A DNA stretch of 64,000 nucleotides from Filobasidium wieringae (GCA_001600055.1 BCIV01000003.1:625162-689161), one strand, 5' to 3'; shown: positions 34,809 through 47,546, counted from the stretch's first letter. Numbers and translations are program-made. The notes: generated from the sequence alone by a model not told the origin.

Positions 34809-37737
34809 ATGGCTTTTAATCCGTTGCAATACGGCTTACCACGCCGTTACCTCTATCTCATCTCATTCTCCGTCATCCTCATCCTCGTCTCCCTCGTCTC
34901 CACCCCTACTACCCGCCAATATGTCGCTCCATCCTCTGACTCTTCTTACCACCCGATCAACTGGCTTCCCGATCTGATCACGGAGAACCTCGGGTTCTCC
35001 GGATCACTTATCGGGGGGAAACCGAAAGAATGGGATGAAATGGGTAGATGCTTGTTCATGAGTCCCTTCGACGCCTTGAGCAAATCGGAGAAGGAACGAG
35101 CGAACCAGGTCGCTCTGGAACAAGTCTCTTCCGGAATAGTAACCTCTCGTAAAGCAATCTTCCATCCATCTCATGCCCTCGCTTCCCTCAACTCGACCAG
35201 TTCGAAGAGCAAGAAGCCAACAACGGAAACCCTTTCGAACCCGATCTTAGGGCTCATCAGGGATGGGGAGAGGAAATGGCAGGATTTGGTCAACAAGCAG
35301 AGTAAGACGTTCAAAGATGCTGTAGAGGAGTACAAGGTCAGGTGGAACATGAACCCACCCAAAGGGTTTGATCTGTGGTACGTATTCAAGGTATATAGTG
35401 TACAATGGAAGGGGGACGACAAGACTGATTTTACGTTGGATGGAATAGGTGGCAGTTCGCTTCTGATAAAGGGGTACTCTTGCCGGACGAATACGATGCG
35501 TCAGTAACTCACTCGTTCTTCTGCACGTATAATCCTTCTAACCATACCACCCGTCTCTCTTATCAGCATCCTCAACTCCCTCACCCCATTCTACGCCTTC
35601 ACTCCGTCAGAGCTTCAAAAACGTAACGAGATCGCTGAAAAGACCCCAGAGACATTCACCCTTATCGTCAACAAAGGAAAAGTTGTACTTCAATGGAACG
35701 ATGATTATTCTAGGGATACTTGGTGGGCTTCCCGGCCGAGAGCAGACGCCCAGATCAACTTGATGGAACCGTTTTTGGGTATGTTACCTGACTTCCGGTG
35801 AGTCTTATATTCCGTGTGAAGTATGGCAAAAATCGTAGATGAGGCTGAACACGGTTTTGTATGGGGAATAGGGCGACTTTCACGGTCCACGATCAACCGA
35901 GTATCCTGCCTAGTCATGATAGAATGAAAGAACTGACCGATCTGGGCAGGAAGAAACAGAGTGAGTTCACAGTTCCCATCTTCATGGATCTTTGAGCGGC
36001 CAAGTCTGATGCATTCGGATTCATAGGGACGCCAACAGTCAATGAACCTGATGAGCCAAAGATGGACTGGGTTGCTGCTTGTGCGAAGGACAGTCCTACT
36101 GGGAAAGGGAAAACGGAAGATGGTGAGTGGATGTTACGGAATCGCATACTATGTTCGGTACAGCAGACTGATGCCTGATCCGAGCAGATGCTACGGACAC
36201 CTTTGTGTCTTCCCACTTGAACGCCATGGACTTCTGCCAGCATCCCTCGGTAAGCTTCAAAAGCGTCGTGACGTCCCTGCTCGCCTGAGTCTGATCACGC
36301 GCTCTCAATAGATCCTCGAAAAGCACGGGATGGCACTCGAAGTCAAAGATGCTAAATCTCAACCTAAACCACACACCAAGATCATCCCTATCTTTGTCCC
36401 ATCGCGCACCAGCTTGCATGCGGATATCCCTATTACCCCTGTTGGACGAGATGGGAGGAGAGACGATATTGGAGACGATCCCTCTTGGAATTCGAAGAGT
36501 GGGAAGTTGTACTGGGTCAGTCGCCGATCGAGCAAGAGTCTTCACCGGTTGGGTTGACACATCATCTGACCTCTTTCTGCCTTTCCTTGACAGCGTGGAT
36601 TGTCCACTGGAATCATGCATAACAAAAAGGGAGGAGCCAGATGGCTTGATTCTCACCGGGAACGCCTTCATCTCTATGCCAATGATGCCTCTTTCAATCA
36701 AAAGCCTGTCCTCATGCCGATCGGATCGTCCGGTCAGGCAGAGATTCAAAACATTACTGCAAAGACTCTGAGTGATTATTACATGGATGTAGCGATGAGT
36801 AATGACGCCTGGCAGTGTGATGGCGGAGACGGGACTTGTGACGAAATGAGGTGAGTTGGTAGCGTCTCGAAAATTGGTAGCACGGGACTGAAGTGAAGTG
36901 GAAACCAGGGAGAAATTCAAGTTCGCACCGTCTGACAGTCCAGAACGCTCCAACGCGTTTAAATACGTATTTGATGTGAGACTTCAAGCATTTAGTTTTT
37001 GGCGTAGGATTTGACTGACAGTATCACTCAACGATGACAGACCGACGGAAACTCCTGGAGTTCGAGGTTCCCCAGACTGATGGCTGCTCGAAAGTGAGCC
37101 CTCTCCTTTGAACAGGACGGACCGGAAGGCTCATGTGTTTCGTCGCCTTTTTCAGCGTTGTCATCAAGGCTTCGATTTTCCCCGAGTGGAGTGAGCACGG
37201 AATTGGCCACTTCGATCGCATTCTAACTGACTGATCTGGGTTTCCTGTGCAGACACGCATTCGTTGCCCGAATGGTACGCCTACGTTCCTACCAAGATGG
37301 ATTACTCGGACTTGTACTCTATCCTGGCTTTGTGAGTACTCTTGTAGAGTCGAGTGACAGGATTTAACTGAACGAATCGTCGTGATGGTCTCAGTTTCCG
37401 AGGTACTCCTAAAGGTAAAGGTGGACATGACGAGGTAGCTCGTCGAATCGCCAGTAATGGACAATGTTGGGTTGAGCGAAGTGAGCCGGATACACCTTTT
37501 TCCCTGCCATTGAGACTTGACTGATACCGGTCTACCACAGCCTGGAGGAGAGAAGACATGCAGGCTTATATGTTCAGACTCTACCTCGAGTTTGCTCGAG
37601 TGGTGAGCCCTGACAGGGACACGGGCAAGATGGATTACGTTTACGAAGAGGCGGCCATCCCTGCGTCCCTACCTCTTCCCATGGAGAACGCTGCAGAGGC
37701 CCTTGCAGAGGCTGAGGCAGTACCGATAGGAGCATAA
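34809..37737 (+). CDS. CAP10-family glycosyltransferase (GT90), type II membrane protein
   Basis: A short cytosolic N tail ([16 protein letters not shown]) precedes one signal-anchor ([15 protein letters not shown]), then a lumenal stem. The stem contains [38 protein letters not shown] and [18 protein letters not shown]. The catalytic domain (CAP10/DUF821 fold) shows [108 protein letters not shown] and [20 protein letters not shown]. These '[16 protein letters not shown]' and 'W..YVP...DYSDL' motifs define Cryptococcus-type Cap10 proteins. CAP10 itself is required for capsule formation. This may be CAP10 or one of its paralogues (CAS/CAP family). About a dozen introns. It is followed 338 bp later by a GT61 gene on the same strand. 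Confidence 0.87.
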
Positions 37738-38075
37738 GTGGTGTCGTGTTCAGCTTTGTTGGATTGTAACGAATAGATTTCTAGGCTGGTGCATGATTGC
37801 ATGACTGCTATATTGACGACTCGGTACCATAGACGAGGTACGGGTACGGGTGCGGTGAGGCCGGAAGCAGATCTTCTTTCCACTTTGTTACGCTTCCGAA
37901 TGGCCGGATGCTAGTGAACGTGTGGAAGGAAATCACTTGTAGATCCTGATTCAACTCTGATTCCGACAAAATCGAAGCTGGACTCGAGGTTATCAAGACC
38001 TCGACAGTTCACGACGGCACAACATCAGGTTTCTGTACAGCGCATTCGCACCTCTCACACACCCCGATCACTGCC
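37738..38075. other. Intergenic region between GT90 and GT61 genes
   Basis: About 340 bp separates two tandem plus-strand glycosyltransferase genes. It must hold the GT90 3' UTR and the GT61 promoter. Nothing else is seen. Confidence 0.4.
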
Positions 38076-40215
38076 ATGCCTGTCGCCAGGAGCAACACCC
38101 CACTCGTAGTGGGAGGCCTTCTCTCATTCTTGATTTTCATACTCTACTCTGGACGTAAGGACGTGCCAGATGGGTATGTCAGGCAGATCAGCGATAGGGC
38201 CAAGGCACTCGGATACAGCAGTAGCTTGACACTCAAAGAAGGAAGAGGTGACCCGGTCGTTGTCCTGGCTGATAGCGTACCACAAACCGCGTACAGAGCA
38301 GGTGAGTGTTTTCTCTGAATTCCTACCCGAATCAAGCTAACAATCCCTCCTTGTTTACTATAGGATCTGCTGGATTTAACGTCTTCGATAACCTCTACAT
38401 TAGCGAAACGTCTTACGTAGCAGTGGCCGAGGAGCTGGAGTATATCCCCAAACCGAAGGCAGTTGTAGGAGAGGGCGGTATCACCTTCCGACGAATAGCA
38501 ACAGAGGAAGCACCATCCGACTTTGGAGAGGTAGTCACCCGGCTACCAGGAACAACGGTAGATTTCGAACCCACCTTATGATACATATTACAGGTGTACT
38601 TATGACCTGCCGATATACAGTTCATCTTCAATGATCCTCCAGGTCCAGGTGAATAGACTGAGTTTTCGACCATATATGCGGACGATAAAATCTGATAGAT
38701 GTTTCTTGTTGCAGAGGGCTACATGAGTATGCCTCGTCGTACTACCTGATACCCCAAATTCTAATCTATCTACATGCTTTTTCTCGGCTTCACGACAGCT
38801 TGGCACCAGTGAGTTGGTAGTGTCCATCTATCTTTCTGAACGATTAGCTGATCCGTTGCTCTAGTAATTTCGTGGCAGAAGTCTTCACCGGAGGATGGAA
38901 AGCCCTTTCCCTAGCTCCTCCTCTATCGGGGTACAAAGACGAGCATGGCTCCCTTCCTGAATTGCCTAGCAGATGGATGCTTCCTAAGTGTAACGATACT
39001 GCAAGCTGGATGGACGAGAAGAACCTTAGTAAGTTTCCTCCTGCACTACCTAGATACGCAAATCGGTTTCAGCTGATCATGCTCCTACTTTGATGCAGAT
39101 GTGCAGTTCTTGGCTTCTGTGTCTCCTGATGCGCCAATCGAAGAGGAACATAGCTGGAAATTGCGATCCATGGCAGGTCAAACTGTGGTTATGGATAGGG
39201 CGGTTATCGTTGATCGTCGTTAGTCCTGCTTGTCTGGCTCAAGGCGGAAACCGGGGGCAGCATCTGAAAGCTTTCCTCTCCTTCAGGAGCGGCACACACT
39301 GCGGGAGGTCTGATTGACAAATGGGGAAAGGTGTGCCCTGTTTTAAAAGACGATGTTGACAAGCCAGTTCTAACAGGTAACCTTTTTCTTTCCAGATGAA
39401 CGCAGCCATCGCTTATGAACCTTCGAGGTTAGATTTCTTGGATCCCCTTCGAGAGAGCGTCATCTCCGTGACTAGAGCAGAGATCGAACCGGTCATCAAA
39501 CCTGTTGTCGTCTACCTGGATGGTCAGGTAAGAGTTAGGTCGGGCATCTCGCCGATTGGCCAGCTGATCCATATTCACGATATCACAGTCAGAAGGAAGG
39601 AGACTTGAACAATCTAGCCATCTAGGACTGGTCGAGAGCCTCAAGACGCTCACAGATGTTGCAGAGGTTCATGTCGCCTCGGTCAAGCATATGGAGCGCA
39701 GGGCTAGGATTGAATTGCTATCAAGAGCAACTGTAAGTAGCTTTACACTGCTAGCACAGATAGACTCAGCGTTCATGACTCCTTGCTTGTTTCCAGCTCA
39801 TCATAGCGGTGCACCACGAGAATCTGATGGAATCCATGTGGATGCCAGCCACCCATGCCTCTGCCGTTCTTGAAATCTTCGATGAGGGTGGATTCTCCCG
39901 TAAGTAAATGCCGTTATCGATGGGAGAGATTCAATCGACTCAGCGAAGGTTCGAATTCATAGCGGACTGGTTCCTTTTCACGACTCTACTCGGTCACCAT
40001 CATTACTCGATTCACAATGATCACGTCCTTGCTAGTCCTGATAAGCGGGTCCACACGCCAGGCTTTGATGGGGTATGTCTAGCGTGTTTGACACCATGCC
40101 TTTCAGTGCTGACTAATCTATACCTTCTACTCAGCCGAATCTCAAGGTAAACGGAGAGTTCGTAGTTGAGCTAGTTCGAGATATTCTGGCGAACCCGCTT
40201 GGTCAGAACAAGTAA
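38076..40215 (+). CDS. GT61-family (DUF563) glycosyltransferase, type II membrane protein
   Basis: MPVARSNTPLVVGGLLSFLI followed by FILYSG is a signal anchor. The lumenal part includes YVRQISDRAKALGYSSSL, DNLYISETSYVAVAEELEYI, then FVAEVFTGGWKALSLAP in the usual 'G.....W..Y' part of DUF563. The C-terminal half is diagnostic: VVMDRAVIVDRRAAHTAG, PVVVYLDGQ, RLGLVESLKTLTDVAEVHVA (helix before the donor region), then TLIIAVHHENLMESMWMP (family motif 'G.HG..L....W.P') and AVLEIFDEGGFSR, followed by LLGHHHYSIHNDHVL. The conserved Gly-His-Gly is replaced by VHHE. GT61 enzymes add xylose, mannose or GlcNAc; Cryptococcus relatives use several for capsule and glycolipid glycans. At least nine exons. 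Exact substrate is unknown. Confidence 0.75.
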
Positions 40216-40393
40216 GGAGGGGGTCTAATTGGTAACGAGGGTCATTTGTACGTGTATGACATGAGAGGCTCGTTGATTACAACCGATTTGATCTCTCTTT
40301 CCTTTCCGGATATTAGCACAGGTGTTTTGGATTATAGAGTTGTTGTCATTACCGTCATCAGGGGCGTCCGTCATTCTGCATTATATTGTTCGA

Positions 40394-42467
40394 TTATAAA
40401 CCGACTTTCTCCTTGACCTTTCTTTTCATCTCGCCTCTCATCTCGCCGAGACCTTGGACGAGTCCACTGAGTGTTGTAGCCCCTTTAAACGTGGCCGGTG
40501 GTTCATGCCCGTATATTCCGAGCGTGATGGCTCCCATGTACGAAGACAAGAACAAGGTCGATTCGGGGTACTCGTCCTCCTCCCTTTGGTCTTCTTGTCT
40601 GAATTGATTGCCATTAGATAAAGGCGAAGCCGGAACCGCTCGTTTCGGTTTAGGCGAGCTTTGTAGGGTAGGAATGAACGTCGAACTTGACGTGTTGGCC
40701 ATTTGAGAAGGGGAGGGTAATCTGAAACCATCGACTTCCATCGCAGGGGGCGAGTCGTACATCGTGTTCCCATCCTCTGGAAGTGATTGCATGACGAGAG
40801 AAGACCCACTTGATCTTTCTCTCAAACGGTTGGAGAACCTGCGTGGGGGGAGGAGAGGAGGTTCCTTCGTCTCCTTTGTGGGAGGTGTGCCGAGGTAACT
40901 ATCATTCGTTCGCTCAATGGTTCATGATGATTAGGGGACGTGGCCGTGCCGTACTCACCATGTCGTCTCGCCTTTATGCGTCGCCAAGATTTTCGCCCGC
41001 TGACGCATGATGGGTAACAGTATGGTCGGTTGAGTGGCCGAGGTGGAACATTGGATCCGGCCTCTGAACGTTTCAGGACTATGACGATGTGGAACGGAAT
41101 CAGTCCCGGAACTGAATGGGTGGATGCTGGATGGCGGTACTTTGAGGACTTACAGTTGGAGGAAGATATTACCCGCCTTACTCGAGACGTCCATCGAGAG
41201 TTGTCTATGTTTATCCATCTTGACCTGGAACCAGGTGCGCGTGTCTATCAGCCTCGTGTTTCGCCGCATCTTTAGGAAAAGGCTTGGCCACTGACCAGAT
41301 CCACCCTGATATGACCTCTAGCCGAATTGACCTCCACCCTAGCCTTCTTCGCCCTTCTTGTCTGAACGGAAGATCCACCGAGCATCAGATCGTCCTCCCT
41401 CATGGATTCCTCATTGACGACGCTCAATCTGAGATCGATATCCCCCGCGATGGTTTTGAAAATAGCAGTCGGGCGTTCCCCATCGATCGAACCGTGTTTC
41501 CTCTTCGTCCCTCCGGCCGTGAGCGCGAGGTCTCGGGAGAGGGAGACGGCGTCCTCGGGCAAGGAAGAAGGGAGAGAAGGATCGAGCACGTATTCACCTG
41601 CTACCCCACCCGTCTCCTCCCCCGACCTACCTTTACCCTTTTTATCCACCTTCCCCACCGCCCTGGGGGATTCTCGGAGGACGATGACGCCGTTGACGGC
41701 GGGCCGTCTGAGCATTCCGGCTCGATCACGGGTTGGATCTTGCCTCGCTACGATGGCCGAACGGAGCATCGGAGGAGGGTTACCCATCTGGGCGTATGCG
41801 GCTTGACGGGAATCGAGGGTGACGTTGGGAGGGATATGGGCTTTGACGTCTGGTTCCCATGCTGGGATTTGTTCCAGCTGAAAACGCAACGGTAGGAGGC
41901 ATGTGTCAGATGATTGCGAGAGTGAACGGGAGGATGGGGAGAACTTACGACCGGGGGATGAGGACGGGGAGGAAGAGGTCGTCTGTCTTTTTTCCCTGAT
42001 CGGATGATGGTAGGTTCGACAGGCGTGATCTCCTCAGGTCCGGGAAAAGGAATGGTCGATATACTCGTCGTCGTGGTCGTCGCATGACCATTCTGAGCGG
42101 CGTTCGAGTTGTTCCCCGAACCGTTCTGTCCACTGGATTCGCTATTGGACAAGGACGTATCGGTGGGAACGCCCGTCCCTCCCGAGCCATTCCCATTCCC
42201 ATTCCGAGCAGGTAAAGGAGGTCCAGGGTATTGCCCCCCCGTCCACCCCGGTCCCGATTCCTCGGTCGTAGTAGGCAAACCGTGGGTAGAATGAGTCATG
42301 ACGGTAGGTTCTTTACTAGCGGACCTGTTCTGAGACGACGGGTTTGTGGAGAATCTCGGTCGTGTCGCGGAATAACGAAAGGAGGTGGAGGGGGATGACA
42401 TGGATATGTCTGTTGTTGGGGAAGTTGGTGGGATTGGACGTGGTGGTGGACGAGTAGCGTTGAGCAT
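40394..42467 (-). CDS. DUF7330-like low-complexity protein
   Basis: Start MLNATRPPPRPIPPTSPTTD. The N-terminal 170 residues are Pro/Ser/Thr/Asn-rich with GNGNGNGSGG and ATTTTTS runs, then KKDRRPLPPRPHPPV at the first donor (about 41949). The second part is EQIPAWEPDVKAHIPPNVTL and DPTRDRAGMLRRPAVNGVIV. The third shows repeated beta-strand units typical of DUF7330: FKTIAGDIDLRLSVV, VEVNSARGHIRVDL, LSMDVSSKAGNIFLQL, and at the C terminus LFLSSYMGAITLGIYG. Such 'S..G.I.L.L' parallel strands recur in basidiomycete proteins of unknown role. No transmembrane segment. At least five exons; the exons between 40850 and 41040 are the least certain. Family assignment is from memory of the repeat pattern. 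Confidence 0.55.
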
Positions 42468-42665
42468 GGTGGTGGCAGGTGGTGATCGATGTATAAAGAT
42501 TGAGCAAATGGATGCGGTCGAGGTCGTTGAAGATGATTTTGATGCGACGTCAAGCAATTCAATCGTTCCTTTCGATACGTCATATCTGATGCCGCTACAT
42601 CGGTCAACACCGTCAGACTTGTAAATAGGAAAATATTTCATCCAAAATCGCACAAAACATCTATC

Positions 42666-42736
42666 ACAATAGTGGTGTAGTGGTAACATTAGCCGTTGCC
42701 ATCGGCTAGCACTCGGTTCGATTCCGGGCTATTGTA
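42666..42736 (+). tRNA. tRNA-Gly (anticodon GCC)
   Basis: Identical in all 71 nt to the minus-strand tRNA at 19598. Acceptor ACAATAG/CTATTGT with discriminator A. Anticodon loop TTGCCAT gives GCC. T-arm TTCGATT loop. A run of five T (GTCTTTTTG) follows, a Pol III terminator. The flanks outside the tRNA are not obviously alike between the copies. Confidence 0.93.
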
Positions 42737-43146
42737 ATTGTCTTTTTGCGTTTTGCCGTCTCCTAGCGCTTTCGTCAGCTGAAATCTACTTTTTGTAGCC
42801 GGAAGAAGGTCGCGGTGAAAGGAGATTGATTGCTCCACTTTGAACGATGAAACTCGCCACAGCCAGGGCGTCGTCACTGGGATCACTGGTCATCACCTGC
42901 TGCCACCTAGTACCTACACTACCTACCATCTACCACCTACCACCTGCTACTCTCCACACAACATCGCTGGTCGATCACATTGCTACTACACTACCACAGC
43001 TCTACCACCACTTTCGGGCCTCCTTTATTTACAATTCCTCGACGGAGCCTATTCACTCCATTTCCCTGATCATCTCTTTACTCATCTGATAGTAACAACT
43101 GCGACAAGCTGGTCTTTTCAAACACAATCAGTCTCCATCTCTCATC
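42737..43146. other. Upstream region of CCC2
   Basis: About 410 bp between the tRNA and the CCC2 start. It is rich in 'accacctac/taccac' words (42905-42955) on the plus strand, a CA/CT-rich leader-like stretch. No gene recognised. Confidence 0.4.
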
Positions 43147-46100
43147 ATGCAATCCACAATCACCACAATCACAAACCTGATAGAGAATATCAAATCCCCC
43201 CTCCTCAACGCTACTCCTCGACTCGGTTCTTCCGGTCGGAACAAACATCACGGCCTGGGGGACGGGTATGACGAGGGAGCCGTGTTTGAGGATATGGAGA
43301 GTCTGATGAGGGGTAAGGAGGGGGTGGAGGGGGATGAAGAGGATGTGGTTTTGAAGAATGGGAAACGGGTTAGAAAGGTCGAGTTGAGGATCGGGGGGAT
43401 GACTGTGAGTTTATCATGCCTTTGTCTCTCCTTTGCGCCCTAGGCATCGAAGAGGGTCAGGTCAGTACTGATCCTCTTGACACGTTTGGATGGGGTTCGG
43501 ACGATAGTGCGGCGCATGTGTCGCTTCCATCGAATCGATGCTCAAACAACTACCAGGGATCGTCTCTGTTCAAGTCGCCCTGCTTGCTGAACGTGGGATC
43601 GTCGAATACGATTCCCAGTACGTAGGGGATGATGGAACGGGATGGGATTCCGCAAAGATAGCAGAGGAGATTGAAGATGTAGGGTTCGAAGCCGAGGTCG
43701 TTGAGAGAGGGATGGATCAGAATGTCGGGTTGAGGGTTTATGGGTAAGCGGAGGGGTCCTTTTTCGTGTTCCGGTTCTAAAGCTGATGCAATGATCGTTG
43801 ATATACTTGATACGTCTGTCAGGTTGGACAATTTGGAACAAGCCACGGCGATCGAGGAATACTTGACTTCTCAAGCTGGAATTGAGAGTTTAGATTTCCC
43901 CGCTCCTCATACCCATCTTTCCCTAACGCATTCCCCAACGCTGATCACTCTACGTATGATCGTCGATTCCCTCGCGACCCAGTTCCCCAACATCACCGTC
44001 CTCCCCTCGACCAACTCTTCCGACGACGCTCAACTCGCTTCCCTTCAGAAACTACACGAGATTTCCGTCTGGAGGCGAACGTTCTGGTCGAGCTTGATCT
44101 TCGCCGTCCCCGTGTTCGTCATAAGCATGTTGGCGATGTGGTTACCTCGATGGCTCTTGGGATGGACGAGGCACAGGATCTTCAGGGGGATTTATCTAGG
44201 GGATCTCGTCGCTCTCTGCCTGACCGTTCCCGTTCAGTTCGGATTGGCTAGACGATTCTATCGGAACGCGTGGAGGAGCGTGAAACACGGTTCGGCCAAC
44301 ATGGACGTCCTCGTCGTCATGGGAACCACGGCCGCTTTCACCTATTCGGTATTCAGCATGTTCGCCGCGACGTTCAACACGGATGAAAACTTTAGACCTC
44401 AAGTGTTTTTCGACACGTCCACCATGTTGGTCACCTTTGTCAGTCTCGGGAGGTACATCGAGAACCTCGCAAAGGGGAAAACGTCGGCGGCTCTGACGGA
44501 TCTGATGTCCCTCACTCCTTCTTCCGCCACCATCTTTATCGATCCCGAGACGGGTTATGCGGGGGAGACGGGGGGAGCGACGAGGAAGATCCCTACGGAG
44601 TTACTCCAGATAGGGGACGTCGTACTCCTCGTCCCGGGGGAAAAGATGCCAGCGGATGGAGAGGTCATCTCCGGTTCCACTTCCGTCGATGAGAGCATGG
44701 TCACCGGGGAGGCTATCCCGATAACCAAGACGCTAGGGGATTCCGTCATCGGCGGAACCGTCAACGGATTGGGAACGATCAATATCAAGGTCACTCGCGC
44801 TGGGAAAGATACCGCTTTGGCTCAGATCGTCAAATTGGTGGAAGAGGCTCAGACGACCAAGGCTCCCATTCAGGCTTTCGCCGATAGGGTCGCCGGGATC
44901 TTTGTCCCCGTCGTCATGTCACTCTCAGCGTTGACTTTCTTGATATGGATAATCGTATCCCACGTACTCAATACGGACGAACTTCCAGACGTCTTCACCA
45001 CACCGGGAGCGACAAAGCTTTCGGTCTGCCTGAAACTCTGTATATCCGTCATCGTCGTCGCTTGTCCTTGCGCTCTCGGTCTGAGCACTCCTACCGCCGT
45101 CATGGTCGGGACCGGGGTCGGAGCGAAGAACGGGATCCTCATCAAAGGTGGAAAGGCTCTCGAAGCGAGCAAGGATATCACGAGGGTCGTCTTGGACAAG
45201 ACGGGGACCATCACTGAAGGTCGAATGAAGGTCGTCTCGACCTCGTGGTTGCCTTCAGGTCAACTGAATGCTCAGTTCCCTGTCGGCATTACGGCTGGAA
45301 CCGGTGATCAGCTCGATACCGCCGCCACCCTCTCACACACGACGGCCGACGGGAACATTCAACGTTACATGGTCTTGTCGCTACTCGCCCTGGCCGAGGC
45401 TAGATCGGAACATCCACTCGCACTCGCCATCGCCATGTACGGTCGAGATGTCCTGCTCGATTCGGGCTTACCGGCGCCTGATGGGGAAGTCTTGGAGTTC
45501 TCTAGCGGAACCGGACGAGGTTTGGAGGCCGTGATCAGGTTGGCCAACGGACGAGGAGAAGCGCGGATTCGGGTTGGGAAAAAGGCGTTTGTGCTTGGAC
45601 GAGAGGAGGAAGACAAGGACGCTACCGAGGGGTTCCCAGAACAGCTCGAGACGTTTGAAGGCGGTCAGATGAACAGGGCCAGGACGGTCGTCTATGCTTC
45701 GTTGTTACCTGTCGATCTGGGTGGTAGACGCGCTCGGGATGTCGCCGTTCCAGTCGTCGGGATCTCATTGACCGATTCGCCCAAACCGACCTCGGTCCGA
45801 GCGATCCAATCGTTACGACAGATGGGCATCAAGGTGACCATGTTGACTGGAGATGCACGAGCTACCGCACTCGCCATGGCTAGAGAGATAGGTGTGGATG
45901 AGGATGAGGTTTACGCGGGTGTCAGTCCAAAGGGAAAAGCCAAGATCGTCGGTGACCTGACCTTGAGGGAGAAAGGTGGAGTGGCCATGGTAGGGGATGG
46001 GATCAACGATTCCCCGGCTCTGGTTGCTTCTTCACTCGGCATCGCTCTTTCATCAGGAACGTCCGTTGCGATCGAAGCAGCCGACGTGGTCCTCATGCGT

Positions 46101-46649
46101 TCCGACTTGCTGGACGTCGTCGCCGCGTTGGACTTGGGGATCACGATCTTTGCAAAGATCAGGACGAACCTCTTGTGGGCTTGTTGTTATAACGTCTTGA
46201 TGATTCCTCTGGCTATGGGGATCTTTTTGCCTTGGGGGTGGCACCTCCATCCGATGATGGCTGCGTTTGCCATGGCCTTTTCCAGCGTCTCCGTTGTCGG
46301 ATCGTCCTTGATGTTGAGGGTGAGTCCTCGGTCATCACCTAAATTGTCATAATTTGTAACAACGACTAACTTTTCTTTTGAACAGTGGTGGAGAAGACCA
46401 GCTTCCTCTCTCATGCCCGGTCAAGTCCCAGAAGAATCCGGTCTAGCTCTAGGGTTACACGAACTAGCCGACGAGACCCGGGACTTTTTCGCGAATGCCG
46501 CTCAGGCCTTGGTCGCTACTCGTAGGAATTCGAGGTTAGGGGGTTTGTTGGGACGGAAGACTAGACCTTCTCATTCCGAGGGAGGGTATGAGGTTTTATC
46601 CCTCGATTCGAGCTCTGGTTCGAACGGGTTTGCGCGGGGGACCGTTTAG
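43147..46649 (+). CDS. CCC2: Copper-transporting P1B-type ATPase (CCC2/ATP7-like)
   Basis: Four exons (43147-43404, 43508-43743, 43823-46319, 46386-46649) give 1084 residues. One N-terminal heavy-metal domain has the Cu(I) motif [20 protein letters not shown], split by intron 1 just before the Cys. A second HMA-like segment ([20 protein letters not shown]) lacks CxxC. Membrane helices include [20 protein letters not shown]. The P-type core shows [49 protein letters not shown] (actuator), [19 protein letters not shown] (CPC ion site), [12 protein letters not shown] (phosphorylation Asp), [15 protein letters not shown] (nucleotide site) and [15 protein letters not shown]. It pumps Cu(I) into the Golgi lumen for multicopper oxidases and, in Cryptococcus-type yeasts, laccase. 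The last exon encodes a hydrophilic tail of about 85 residues. Confidence 0.95.
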
Positions 46650-46829
46650 ACTCGTCGGTCTAGCTAGGTTTCTCTTGGAGGGAGGAATGATGAATCGATT
46701 TGACGACAGTTGTACATGATTAATTGATGACCCTGAATCGCTCGAACGAATGCTTATGATATGGTAATGTGTACAAGTACATGTATGAGGGAAGGGTGGT
46801 TTGATGCTCGTCGTCGAAGAGGGGGTTGT

Positions 46830-47311
46830 TCAGTATTTGCCATTGCGACGATCTTCCCGCCTCTGGTTCAACTGCGAGTTTCATGGTGTCCGTCAGTCGA
46901 TTGAGAAGGGTTTCGAATATCGAGGAGGAAGCTCACCCATTTGCCTTTGCAGTCCCGGTATGCTTGGAAGAAGGATAAACACTGAGGAAAGATATGGATC
47001 TCAATATCGAGCTGCTGAAGAAGACCTTTATGCATGCTCACTTCGTCCCGGTTGTAATTCGTCTTGTCCATACAATCTTGAGACGCCTGAGCTGCCGCTG
47101 CACAAGGATCGGTCATTTTGGACGCATGTGGTTTCTATTCACAAGGAGAGACGCTCAGAATGAAAAGTCGACTCGACTTGAAGCGGGACGACAGGAAGAC
47201 CTGACCTACCTTGAGAACCTTCTTGTAATCTTCTGGTTGGGAGAGGGATTTCGATGGAGGTTGGATTTTCTCCTGGGATGGGAGTGTTGATGGCGGTACA
47301 CGGGTCGCCAT
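46830..47311 (-). CDS. COX23: Twin CX9C mitochondrial protein, COX23-type
   Basis: Small four-exon gene; exon 1 is 47210-47311. It encodes about 93 residues: MATRVPPSTLPSQEKIQPP, PEDYKKVLKKPHASKMTDP, then the twin CX9C fold C-AAAAQASQD-C and C-LSFFQAYRD-C, ending GKWLNQRREDRRNGKY. The spacing (9 residues between Cys pairs) and 'C...YF.AYRDC...W' match Cox23, an intermembrane-space protein needed for copper supply and cytochrome c oxidase assembly. The introns fall inside the CX9C helices, so the unspliced frame hides the gene. An upstream in-frame ATG (47344) would add 11 residues. It converges with CCC2 across 180 bp. Confidence 0.87.
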
Positions 47312-47546
47312 TGTGAGGTGAGCTATTTGAAAGGAACGTCCCAAGGAGGAGAGCTTGAGAGTAGGATCTGGATGTGGGTGTGGTGAGGCCGAGGTCGAGG
47401 TCGAGGTTGAAGGGAAGTGGAGGGCGGAAGCAGATTATCAAGATATGATCGACTTGAAGTCGATCAGCATATTCTCAGTTCTTAGCACGTCCTCGATGTC
47501 ACCATAAAACAGAGCAGCCACACAAGGCCCATCTACGAAGTCGACC

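Noticed and set aside
41284..41895. 203-codon plus-strand open frame
   Set aside because: It is antisense to the DUF7330-like exon with TAIFKTIAGDIDLRL; no motif of its own.
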